Source: Hofstenia miamia (lineage: Eukaryota; Xenacoelomorpha; Acoela). From it: DNA of 64,000 nt. The translations under genes and the position numbers were made by a program. Shown one piece after another: positions 37,661 through 47,869 of the stretch; position 1 is the stretch's first letter; each line of letters begins with the position of its first letter. A model generated the notes under the pieces. The model had not been told where the DNA came from. It saw only the letters and a list, made by a program, of their open reading frames with translations, and searched no databases. The stretch is from positions 1,122,701-1,186,700 of the forward strand of contig SCFE01000028.1 in the NCBI GenBank assembly GCA_004352715.1. The letters run 5' to 3'.

Positions 37661-37780
37661 CTACAATTGAGAACAAATTTAAAACATCAAACATTCACTT
37701 CATTTATTATCAACGCTATATAGATGACATATTTGCATTAGTAAAAGATGAAGAAACTTCAGAAAACGTATTTTATTAAA
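37500..37780 (+). pseudogene. Penelope-like element RT, 5' part
   Basis: Translation gives FYREKDGLTMGNPLSSNLANI and, after an (AT)n expansion, RYIDDIFALVKDEET. MGxPLSxxLAN and YxDDIF are characteristic of Penelope-like reverse transcriptases. The reading resumes at 39896 after a LINE insertion. No GIY-YIG endonuclease was found downstream. Confidence 0.7.
37621..37660. repeat. (AT)n microsatellite inside a reverse transcriptase frame
   Basis: About 20 AT units directly after the LAN codons of the Penelope-like RT. It would encode alternating Ile-Tyr if read through. Confidence 0.85.
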
Positions 37781-39905
37781 TTCTAATAAATCTAAAGCAA
37801 AAGATAACTCAAAAAATTTTAAGGGGTGGATTACGGACAATTATAAAACACTTATTCGCGCGAAAAATCAAGCATATAAAGACTTCTTAAATAACCAATG
37901 TGAAGTAAATTTTAACCGTTATAAGAGAGCTAGGAACATTTGTAACATAGCAAATCGTAAGGCCTATATTGCGTAATGCGTACATAAAAAAGAATATAAT
38001 GGAATGCTATTTTAGAAATCTAAATGGAGTTTTATTCATAATCTGACAAATCGCAATAAATGTGGCACCAATAAGATCATAGCTATAACAGACGATTACG
38101 GCAAATTGCAGAAGGATCCTTATCCCATCTCCAATATCTTAAACAAATCATTCGTAAATTTGGGCAATTATTCTGGGGATAATGTAAAATATATTGAAAG
38201 TGAAAAGCCTCATGCACCCAATTTTACCTTTAGATTTATGACTAGTTATGAAATGCTCAAAGCTTTAAACAAATTGAAATCCGCAAATCTAGTGGGCCGT
38301 CAAATATTCCCACATGGATACTTAAGGAAATTGCACACTCAATTACCATTCCCCTTAACTAAATTTTTAATGAATGCATTAAGTCCAAAACATTTCCAGA
38401 TTGCTTAAAAGAAGCACATGTTACTCCACTTTACAAAAAAAAATGATGAAACATGCCCACTTAATTATAGGCCCATTTCAATAACGACACCAATAAGTAA
38501 AGTTTTTGAAAGACTAATATTTATTCAAATGTTCGAGAATATTAAAAAAACATAATTTGCTTTCTGCAACCCAATTTGGATTTAGAAGAGGTTTTTCAAC
38601 AAATGGTGCCCCTATTCAGGCAACAGAGAACTGGCGAAATTCATTGGATGATCAACAATATGTTTCTATTGCATGCTTAGATCTCTCTACGGTATTTGAT
38701 TCAATAGACCATAACATACTAATAAAAAAACTAAAACCTATGGGTTTGTCCCTTGATAGTACTAGTTTAATTGCAAGTTTTTTAAGTAATAGAAAACAGC
38801 GAGTCAAATTCAACTCAGTACTTTCAGACTGGCTATATATTGGTAAAAGGAGTTCCGCAAGGAACCATTCTTGGACCACTTCTGTTTAATATCTATGTCA
38901 ATGATATTAACTTTTATACTAATTGCAATCTTATACAATACGCAGACGATGCTTGTATATTCTCCGCCAACAAGTCATTAGATGTTACAATAAAAAAAGT
39001 GGAATCCAACTGCCAGTCACTAAGTCATTATTTTTCAATGCACAAATTACGCAATTTTGCATAATGAACACCTCCTTCAACAATAACTTGCATACAAATA
39101 AAAATTTGACTATCAAAAATGCAACTATTTCTGCAATTGATATTTTCAAATATTTGATTTAAAACTGTCATTTTACGAGCACATTAAATACACAGAAAAT
39201 AATTGCTGCTGGCATAAGAACTATTTCTCAGGTTGCTGACCTATTACCTCCTCATGTAATAATTCAACTATTCCAAGCATTTGTTATGAGCCACCTAAAT
39301 TATGGGAGTGTACTATTTTCAAATTTGAGCACATCATTGATAAATAAACTTCACCTGCAATAGAAATGGGCCCTAAATGTTTGCAAAAGAAATTCTAGTA
39401 ACACCAAAAATTATATTTTGGAAACGGTTTCTTCTCAACAATTAATACAAATCTATATTGCTACATTATTTTTCAAATTCGCTAAAGAAATTCCGCCATA
39501 TGATAAGATAAAGCTCCCTGAATTCAGTAAAACTTTCAATAGACGATCTAAAAATACCTTGTCACTAGGTTCAGACGTAAAGTTAAAGAAAACTCATTTA
39601 TAAATGTAGGTATAACGCAATGAAATAATCTACCTATCCAAATTAAGCAAATAAAGAAACTGAAAGAATTCCGAAATAGTGTGAAAAGATTTATTCTTAA
39701 GCAAAAATTCATCTCAGGAAGATCTTGGACAGGGTACAAATTCTATAATAGCAATTACACAATTAATAGAAGTTAGACTTATTCTTATAGGTTTGTAAAT
39801 AGAATGATTTTTTTCTTTTTTTTAATGACGCTATTTTGAGAAGCCCTCAGTTTATATTTAATTGTTTTACCTTCTCTTAATAAAGCTTGTCTTATCTTAT
39901 CTTAC
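37781..39905 (+). pseudogene. 5'-truncated CR1/Jockey-like LINE inserted into the Penelope-like element
   Basis: Begins in the linker after the endonuclease and runs through the RT: MLKALNKLKSANLVG (38230 area), NYRPISIT near 38463, FGFRRGFST near 38575, LDLSTVFDSIDH near 38685, GVPQGTILGPLLFNIYVNDI near 38843, QYADDA near 38935. It then continues to the thumb and C-terminal helix region (SHLNYGSVLF near 39290). At least four frameshifts or stops. It ends in TAATAAAGCTTGTCTTATCTTATCTTAC, a (TCTTA)n tail shared with other copies in the window. Confidence 0.8.
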
Positions 39906-40565
39906 TTACAAAATTAAATTTAATCGACAAGAATATTCAGTTTACAAAGGAGATTGAAACTGAGAACAAATTTCATTTTTTGAATGTACAAAAAATTAGA
40001 GAAGATAACGAATTTGAAACTGGAATCTATTATAAACCAACAGACACAGGATTGTTATTGAACTACAATTCAAATACGCCTTTAAATTACAAAATATCAT
40101 TAATTAAAGGTTATATTCATCGAATATTGGACAATTGCAGCACATATAGAACAATTAACCAAGAAATAGGAAAACTTAAGATAGAATTAAAGAAGAATGA
40201 ATATCCAAATAGTTTCATAGAACGATATTAGGAAATCATTAGAAAACATTTTAATTAAGAACAAAAGATCAAAAAGCAATCAAACTGATCATGAACATTG
40301 TCTAAATATCCAATATAGACGACTTCACACTGAAAACATGATCAAAGAACTAAGACAATTATCAATAATAAAAGAAAAAGTTAGATTTATATATAACAAT
40401 GAAAAACTAAGAACGAAATTGCAATTAAAATCTACAACTGAAGAACAAAGTGGTACAGGTATGACGTCCAGAAAAAAAGCCAGCCCGAGTAAAAAGAAAA
40501 ATTTATTGATTAAAAAAATAAACATTGTCAATTCAAATCTTTCATTTAAAGAAGATGATTTATAA
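39896..40565 (+). pseudogene. Penelope-like element, 3' part
   Basis: Continues the Penelope frame after the LINE: LNLIDKNIQFTKEIE, then FHFLNVQKI, then GIYYKPTDTG, matching the thumb region of Penelope-like RTs (IxFTxExE, FLDxxI, xxYRKPTxT). A further frame, 40338-40562, is basic (SRKKASPSKKK) and has no recognised GIY-YIG domain, so this may be an endonuclease-minus type or a chimera. Confidence 0.65.
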
Positions 40566-40799
40566 TTTGAAATATAATTCCGATTACTAAATATTTATTG
40601 TACATACATAGATTTGTATTTAAAAATTGTAAAATAAAACAATTGATAATTTAAAAAAAGTTAAATATTGAATAAATTCGCATTAATTTAAATAAAATAG
40701 AAAAAATTAGTAGTTGAAATATGGATTGATAAATTAAAGAACTATTCATCCACTATTGGCCTGCCTAGGACTTATACTAAAAATATCGAACAATTATAG

Positions 40800-40974
40800 C
40801 AAGTTTAAGAATGTACTAGACAAAGCCTAAAATTGAATAAAACATTATCATATAGATTACTTTACACTGAAAACATGATCAAATAACTTAGAAAAATATC
40901 AATAATTAAAGAAAAAATTAGATTTATATATAACAATCATAAACTAAGAACGAAATTGCAATTAAAATCTACAA
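40800..40974 (+). repeat. Second partial copy of the Penelope-like 3' region
   Basis: 40858-40974 repeats 40321-40439 (CACTGAAAACATGATCAAA.AACT through GAAATTGCAATTAAAATCTACAA) at about 90 percent identity by eye. Partial tandem copies are typical of Penelope-like elements. It is cut by the antisense LINE at 40975. Confidence 0.7.
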
Positions 40975-41857
40975 GATAAGATAAGATAAGATAAGATATA
41001 ATTTATTCAAACAAATATTGACAATTAAAAACTGATAATTTATCTGAATAGCGTCAAAAATATACAAACATTAAAGAACATGAGACCAGTTCTAATATAT
41101 CTAATCATCTAATTAAGTGCAGACTAAATGTTGAAACAAAAATATTACATCAGACGTCAAGATCAAATAATTTAAAAATTGGTGAGAGTATTTTATAAAA
41201 TCCTTGCAATCAAGTTTGAACACAAAAGAAGATTATATTTATAAATTGAACTTGCCACTTTTTAAAATTTAAAAAATTATAATTATTATTGTAAAATCTA
41301 GTAAATTTAGAGGGAATAATTTGTAAAACTGACGATGACTGCAAGTCGAAATATATCTGCATGTTCTTATTAAGGTTAATTAATCTCCTAAAAACGAAAA
41401 ATCTAATATTTTGCAGCTTTGCACATTATTTCTTTTTCATTTTTGTCACTTCTTATGTTTATTCCCCCATATCAATACTTGCTACAATTACAATTTGTTT
41501 TATTTCTTCAAGTATATTAATAAACAAGATAAGTACAAGGTGTGAGATAGATCGAAACGTATTATCCTACATTCAATTGGAATTTTTTTTAAATTAATCT
41601 TGTACCATACGCTATTTTCCTTAAATTATTGTTTACTTTTCTTCAAAATTCAATTTATTATTGATTACTACTCCCAAATATTTGATTTTTGGTGATTCCT
41701 GAATGACGTTGTTCCATATCTTAATACTTTCTAATGTTGATTCATTTTTTCTTGTATTAATTCCAATAATATATATTGTTTTCAATATTAAGAAGAAGAA
41801 GAAGAAAAATCTATATTCAGAAATTGTTTTAACAATAAATAGAAATACTGATAACAA
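40975..41857 (-). pseudogene. Antisense LINE 3' end
   Basis: Read on the minus strand: KIKYLGVVINNKLNFEEK (near 41633-41690, RT connection motif YLGVxLDxxL). Further on comes the 3' UTR with CAGATAAATTATCAG and GAATAAATTATATCTTATC, and a (TCTTA)n tail at 40975-40999. A GAA run interrupts at 41793-41812. Non-functional. Confidence 0.7.
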
Positions 41858-42071
41858 ATTCTGAAAGTGTCAAGAAAATAATACAAAACTAAAAAAGAAA
41901 ACAACGAATATTTACAAATAAAAAGTGGTTAACTTGGGCTATGGCGATTGCTAGTTTCTATTAATAGAGTAATCAGGATTATAAAATTTATAACCTCGCC
42001 ATTTCAGTTCTTTTATATTATAAGTGCAAAAATATTTTTAATATTCATTTTAAAGTTTTTTAATTTACTTA
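41858..42071. other. Short unassigned stretch
   Basis: Nothing recognised. Confidence 0.3.
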
Positions 42072-42381
42072 CAGTCGAAACCGGTTTTTTCTAACCATTT
42101 TTTTGCACCAAAAAAAGTAAGAAAAAACCGATAGTTAGAAAAAACCAATAGTTATAGAAAAAGAACTTTTTTTCGAACTCAAACAAAAAACGTCTATAGG
42201 GAGTTATTTTTGAACAAAAAAGTCCGTGATTCGCGATTGGGACTTTGGCAGGCTCATCAGGGCCTGCTTCACGTCTGTGACACAAACTGGCTCATCGCCA
42301 GAGCTTAAGATAAAGCTTTAAACCGAATGAATGAGTCAGCATCGGTGGATAAAAGTTTGTACAGTACTCGTTAGATAATTG
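42072..42381 (+). mobile_element. One end of a pogo/Tigger-like DNA transposon, cut by the gap
   Basis: Starts TA|CAGTCGAAACCGGTTTTTTC, the terminal style of pogo/Tigger-type mariner relatives (CAGTnnAAnCn..). Internal repeats of the TAGTTAGAAAAAACC type follow. Sequence to the gap has no coding domain I can identify. The other end is not visible. Confidence 0.45.
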
Positions 42382-43381
42382 NNNNNNNNNNNNNNNNNNN
42401 NNNNNNNNNNNNNNNNNNNNNNNNNNNNNNNNNNNNNNNNNNNNNNNNNNNNNNNNNNNNNNNNNNNNNNNNNNNNNNNNNNNNNNNNNNNNNNNNNNNN
42501 NNNNNNNNNNNNNNNNNNNNNNNNNNNNNNNNNNNNNNNNNNNNNNNNNNNNNNNNNNNNNNNNNNNNNNNNNNNNNNNNNNNNNNNNNNNNNNNNNNNN
42601 NNNNNNNNNNNNNNNNNNNNNNNNNNNNNNNNNNNNNNNNNNNNNNNNNNNNNNNNNNNNNNNNNNNNNNNNNNNNNNNNNNNNNNNNNNNNNNNNNNNN
42701 NNNNNNNNNNNNNNNNNNNNNNNNNNNNNNNNNNNNNNNNNNNNNNNNNNNNNNNNNNNNNNNNNNNNNNNNNNNNNNNNNNNNNNNNNNNNNNNNNNNN
42801 NNNNNNNNNNNNNNNNNNNNNNNNNNNNNNNNNNNNNNNNNNNNNNNNNNNNNNNNNNNNNNNNNNNNNNNNNNNNNNNNNNNNNNNNNNNNNNNNNNNN
42901 NNNNNNNNNNNNNNNNNNNNNNNNNNNNNNNNNNNNNNNNNNNNNNNNNNNNNNNNNNNNNNNNNNNNNNNNNNNNNNNNNNNNNNNNNNNNNNNNNNNN
43001 NNNNNNNNNNNNNNNNNNNNNNNNNNNNNNNNNNNNNNNNNNNNNNNNNNNNNNNNNNNNNNNNNNNNNNNNNNNNNNNNNNNNNNNNNNNNNNNNNNNN
43101 NNNNNNNNNNNNNNNNNNNNNNNNNNNNNNNNNNNNNNNNNNNNNNNNNNNNNNNNNNNNNNNNNNNNNNNNNNNNNNNNNNNNNNNNNNNNNNNNNNNN
43201 NNNNNNNNNNNNNNNNNNNNNNNNNNNNNNNNNNNNNNNNNNNNNNNNNNNNNNNNNNNNNNNNNNNNNNNNNNNNNNNNNNNNNNNNNNNNNNNNNNNN
43301 NNNNNNNNNNNNNNNNNNNNNNNNNNNNNNNNNNNNNNNNNNNNNNNNNNNNNNNNNNNNNNNNNNNNNNNNNNNNNNNNN
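42382..43381. other. Assembly gap (exactly 1,000 N)
   Basis: Fixed-length gap between C1 and C2, so the true distance is unknown. Confidence 0.99.
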
Positions 43382-43420
43382 GTCTATGGTCATGCGCTTT
43401 TCAAATGCTCATTTGTTTAT

Positions 43421-43440
43421 CTTGAGATAATATAAAGCTG
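43421..43440 (+). promoter_or_regulatory. TATA segment of peptide gene A, absent from C1
   Basis: Contains TATAAAG (43431-43437), about 120 bases before the ATG at 43552. Precisely these 20 bases are missing from the C1 allele (junction 13416/13417). The paralog promoter has the same TATAAAG at 47213-47219. Confidence 0.65.
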
Positions 43441-43551
43441 CGTATTTGCTAGACTTCAAATTTGAATCGTTACTTAATTGTCCAATGAAATTATAGCTAA
43501 ACTTTATTGCTAATAAAAAAGAATCAGTAATTTTTTGAAAGATTCAAACCA

Positions 43552-43746
43552 ATGCACGCACTATTCAAGATCGTCGTCGTCTTCTGCGTAATCGAAGCAA
43601 TCGTTTGCATGGGATTTTGGAAACCGCGATGGGAGGGTGAATTAGCCGTTAGAAATCAAGGAAAACGTCAGATACTACCCCTCTTTAAGGTCTCGGAAAG
43701 ATACGCGCCCTCTGATGAAACCATTAAAGAACTTGTGTATGTATGA
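43552..43746 (+). CDS. 64-residue secreted peptide precursor, paralog A (C2 copy)
   Basis: Encodes the same 64-residue protein as 13107-13301: signal peptide, MGFWKPRWE, GKR processing site at residues 37-39. The promoter here is intact (TATAAAG, then TTGTCCAAT, then AAATTATAGCTAAACTT). Downstream are the conserved ATTGGTAGAAATCTAATTAA and an AATAAA about 50 bases after the stop, giving a short complete transcription unit. Probably the second allele of the same gene rather than an extra gene. Confidence 0.8.
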   Translation: MHALFKIVVVFCVIEAIVCMGFWKPRWEGELAVRNQGKRQILPLFKVSERYAPSDETIKELVYV

Positions 43747-44279
43747 TTTATTGGTAGAAATCTAATTAATTTTTTATGCCTTTTATTGGAAAAAATAAAT
43801 GTTGTTTTTAACGTACTAATTATTAAGCAGCAACTAAGGAATAAATTTAATTATGATGCTAACATAATTAGATAATCAACCCTAAATGGCCTTATTAATA
43901 AAATTAGTACTAAAAAATGAATTTACAATTTACTTCTAAATCTTAGTTTCCGCAAGCTAATTATTTATATTGAAATTATCTATCTCCTAAAATTTAGTTC
44001 CAATTTCATGTTTATTGAATTGAAATTTTCATAGGGTAATATGCAACGAATTTATTATCATTCTAAGAGACAGTTTCAATTATATATACAAAAATTTTAA
44101 ACTAATGTTTATAACAGTAGCTTGAAATAATTTATCCATATCTTCCAGTTTATGTGAACTTTTAAATCAATTCAAATTTTGTGTATATTGTAAGAAATAT
44201 TTTCAGATGACGTTTACAAAATCGTACTATTACATAATATATCTTTATTAAGGCAAATGTAATATAAATATGTTACTAT

Positions 44280-45280
44280 TTGCAACTGAGTTACACCCGG
44301 GTCACCGTGTTGGGGATTTATTAGCGGGTCAGTCGGTCACCAGATCAATTTTTGCTTAGGGCTTCCGGGTCTGCTGGATCACCGAGTCACTTTAATTGAC
44401 ATCAAATACACAAAAATGCTAATCTCAATACAATCAGGCTTATTGTTCCGTAATAATTGAATTAACCAAATGTTGTGTGTGCCGCATATAATTTTAACGG
44501 TTTCAACTGTTTTTATGGTGATTTTTTTCTGTGATATGGCCGTGCGAATTTACTTATTATATTTGAATCGAATTAGAATATTCAGGCAATGTATTTGCAA
44601 ATCCGATTTCGAAATATAAATTACATAATACCTTCCATATCAAAACATCTTTTGTTAGTAGTTACTGTTAAGAGCGACATTAAATCTGAGAAATATGATT
44701 TACGTTAGCATTAGTAATTATTTACATTTAAAAAATTTCAGTAGCTCATCAGAATTTCATATATCCATAAATTCGAATTGGAATCCAACATAGATGGGAT
44801 TTGGATTTGATTTCGTTTGTTTGTAAGTCACACTTTTTAATATTTGGCTAATATTTAGTTAACCTTAAGTCTTCAAAATTTGATTTGAATATAAATCTAA
44901 TTTTTTATCATTAATAAAATGGGGTTAAATTACTAAATTTCATAAATATTTCAAATACAGGAGACTTTAACAGACTTATATTTAAAATGATGACTTAAAC
45001 TTGCTAGCATTCTTGCTTCATAAAAAGTATTACTATGGTAAATATTTCACATCGTAAATTATGGGAGATGTTAAAACCATGTCTTTATAATGCGAGGTGA
45101 TGTATAGTTGATGTCAATGTCTATGAAAACATATTCTTAGAATCCTACAAGTTACGTTCAAAATTCTAAAAAACGGGTCATAAAATTTGAAAATTCAACG
45201 GGTCTCACTGGATCACCGGTCACTCCTATCCCACTCGCATGCGTCACCGTGTCAGATTTTGTGACCTTTTTGCAATTCTG
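44280..45280 (-). mobile_element. GTGACCCGG-end element, C2 copy of copy 1
   Basis: Reverse-complement counterpart of 11652-12583 with the same end clusters and several small indels (for example an extra TTAAAACCATGTCTTTATAA near 45070). Confidence 0.65.
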
Positions 45281-46326
45281 CCTTTGAAGATTTTAGGTTA
45301 TAAGGCAATTTTTCTCGCATGTTGTCAATTAAATTGCTGTCTACATAAGTAAACTATCACTCCTAATTGTTAAAAAAATTGCGAATTAAATATTTTCGAA
45401 TTATACAGTATGAAAAAACAATACAAATTTATTTTTCACTTAAGCATGTGAAAAAAAATTACCTACATGAGATTTGTAAACTAGCTTTATACTACACAGA
45501 TTTTACAAATATTACGCAAATAATTACAATGTTAATTAATGACTAATATAATGACAGATTCGACATATTCAAGCATTTCCTAAACGAATTTGAAATAAAA
45601 TGCATTAAGTGATGGAACAGAGGAAACTGGATTTTTAAAATTGTTAACTTAATTATATGTTAACATAACATTTACAACCTCAAAGAAATGAATTAAGACG
45701 NCATAAAAAGTATGACTATGGTATATATTTCGCATCGTAAATTATGAGAGATGCGAGGTGATGAATAGTTGATGTCAATGCCTATGCAAACATACTCTTA
45801 GCAAAACCCACAAGTTACGTTCAAAATTCTAAAGCCGGTCACTCCTATCCCGCTCGCATGCGTCACCGGGTCAGATTTAGTGACCTTTTTGCAACTCTGT
45901 CTTTGAAAATTTTAGCTTATAAGGCAATTTTTTCGCATGTTGTATAAAGTCAATTAAATTGCCTGTCTACATAAATAAACTATCACTCCTAATTGTTAAA
46001 AAAATTGCGAATTAAATATTTTCGAATTATACAGTATGAAAAAACAATACAAATTTATTTTTCACTTAAGCATGTGAAAAAAAATTACCTACATGAGATT
46101 TGTAAACTAGCTTTATACTACACAGATTTTACAAATATTACGCAAATAATTACAATGTTAATTAATGACTAATATAATGACAGATTCGACATATTCAAGC
46201 ATTTCCTAAACGAATTTGAAATAAAATGCATTAAGTGATGGAACAGAGGAAACTGGATTTTTAAAATTGTTAACTTAATTATATGTTAACATAACATTTA
46301 CAACCTCAAAGAAATGAATTAAGACG
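45019..46326. repeat. Imperfect tandem duplication around a single N
   Basis: 45019-45700 and 45702-46326 both start CATAAAAAGTAT, pass through CACTCCTATCC..CTCGCATGCGTCACC and CACTCCTAATTG, and end GAAATGAATTAAGACG. The second half is almost base-for-base identical, while the first part is more diverged. The single N at 45701 marks the join. Confidence 0.85.
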
Positions 46327-47211
46327 GCATTAAAAACTCTTACAGTGAAGTCGCTTATCCAATACATTTGGGAAAATATCTTAGCCTATATCACTTGCTA
46401 AGACATAAGCTTAATCCTTATAAATACATGAAAATTCCCTAGTAATTTGTGTTATTTTATTCTTTGAATTTATTGTTTTACAATATTTGAAATAATTACT
46501 CATACATTTAAATAGAAGACCTTTATGGGCTTATGATCCTATGCCTTTCGTTTGTTACAGCAAATTAAAATCTAATTATTATTGATGTTCTTGGATTTTG
46601 ATATTTTGAAATTTAATATCAATAAATCGCATAGTTTGCATCTAAAATTCATATTGAATAGCTCATGAAATTAATGAAGAATACCAACATTTTGGGAATA
46701 GATATCATGGCTAAATTAATGAAGTTCTTTTGAATGTGAGCAGCTTTTAAGCAATTCATAAACATGCATATACAGTAATGATAAAAGAATTGATGTACAA
46801 TAACATAGAAAACAAATAATTTTTTATTGTGATGCATTCACATTTCAGGCTGATTATTTTAGAAACTATTGTAAATTCTGTTTTTCAATATCAACGGTAT
46901 GAAAAGACATCAAAAAATATATTAGTATTAAAAAGTTTATTAAAAAAATGAATTCAATGCAGAGGTTTCAGATTTATTTTTTCCGAACTCAAATTTTATT
47001 GACAAAATTGAATCCAATTACTAATTTGTAGAATTTCTGCTAGGATTTGTATTCTTTCTCTCATACTATTTAGTTTCATTGGCATTGTGTTAAATACAAG
47101 GATACAACAATCTTTAACCCTCTTCTGCATATATGAGCCAGATGGCGGCAAAGCCACTAAATGATATATTCATTCATGCCTTTCAACTACTTCATTACTT
47201 AATTTGAAATA

Positions 47212-47219
47212 ATATAAAG
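47212..47219 (+). promoter_or_regulatory. TATA box of peptide gene B (C2 copy)
   Basis: ATATAAAG about 115 bases before the ATG at 47334; followed by TTGTCCAAT and AAATTATAGCTAAACTT as in paralog A. Confidence 0.6.
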
Positions 47220-47333
47220 TGCGTATCCATTAGACTACAAATAAGAATCGTTTTTTAATTGTCCAATAAAATTATAGCTAAACTTCTTCACTGATTTAAA
47301 AAGTATCATAATTTTTTTGAAAGAGGCTAGCCA

Positions 47334-47528
47334 ATGCACGCTCTAATCAACATCGTCATCGTCTTCTGCGTAGTAGAAGCAATTATGTGCATGGGATTTT
47401 GGAAGCCACGTTGGGAGGCCGAATTTCCCACTAGAAATCAAGGAAAACGTCAATTACTACCCAGATTTAAAGTCTCAGAAAGAAACGTACCATTTGACGA
47501 GACCTTTGAAGAATTTGTGTATGTATGA
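47334..47528 (+). CDS. 64-residue secreted peptide precursor, paralog B (C2 copy)
   Basis: Protein identical to that from 9997-10191. Signal peptide 1-19, MGFWKPRWE at 20-28, RNQGKRQ at 34-40, FKVSER at 45-50. AATAAA lies about 45 bases after the stop. A piggyBac-like MITE follows at 47623. Likely the second allele. Function unknown; the GKR site suggests a processed, possibly C-terminally amidated peptide. Confidence 0.8.
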   Translation: MHALINIVIVFCVVEAIMCMGFWKPRWEAEFPTRNQGKRQLLPRFKVSERNVPFDETFEEFVYV

Positions 47529-47622
47529 TTCATTGGTAGAAATCTAATTAATTTTTATGTTTTTTATTGGCAATAATAAATGATGTTGCTAACATGCAAA
47601 ATATTTAGAATTCAATGTTATA

Positions 47623-47869
47623 TTAACCCTAGAACTCTCCTGCTAGTGACAATTGTCACATTTTTTAGAGATAGGCTTCACAAAACTCATTCAGAAGGTC
47701 TATGTCTTTAAGCTATTTGAGAATCATTTTCCTTGAATTTTTGTTATATTAAATATCTTGTTCATTAAAATACTAGCTGTTTCTTCAATAAAGCTTTTTT
47801 TAAATTGTGATAATTGTCACTAGCAAGGTAGTTATTGACTACATTAGAGCAAGATTATTCTAGGGTTAA
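47623..47869. mobile_element. piggyBac-like MITE (C2 copy)
   Basis: Inverted counterpart of 9657-9902, with TTAA on both sides and ends CCCTAGAA/TTCTAGGG. Confidence 0.8.

Noticed and set aside
42371-43425. Long ORFs across the runs of N (also at 50163-51335 and 56902-58164)
   Set aside because: Artefacts of translating N through fixed-length gaps.
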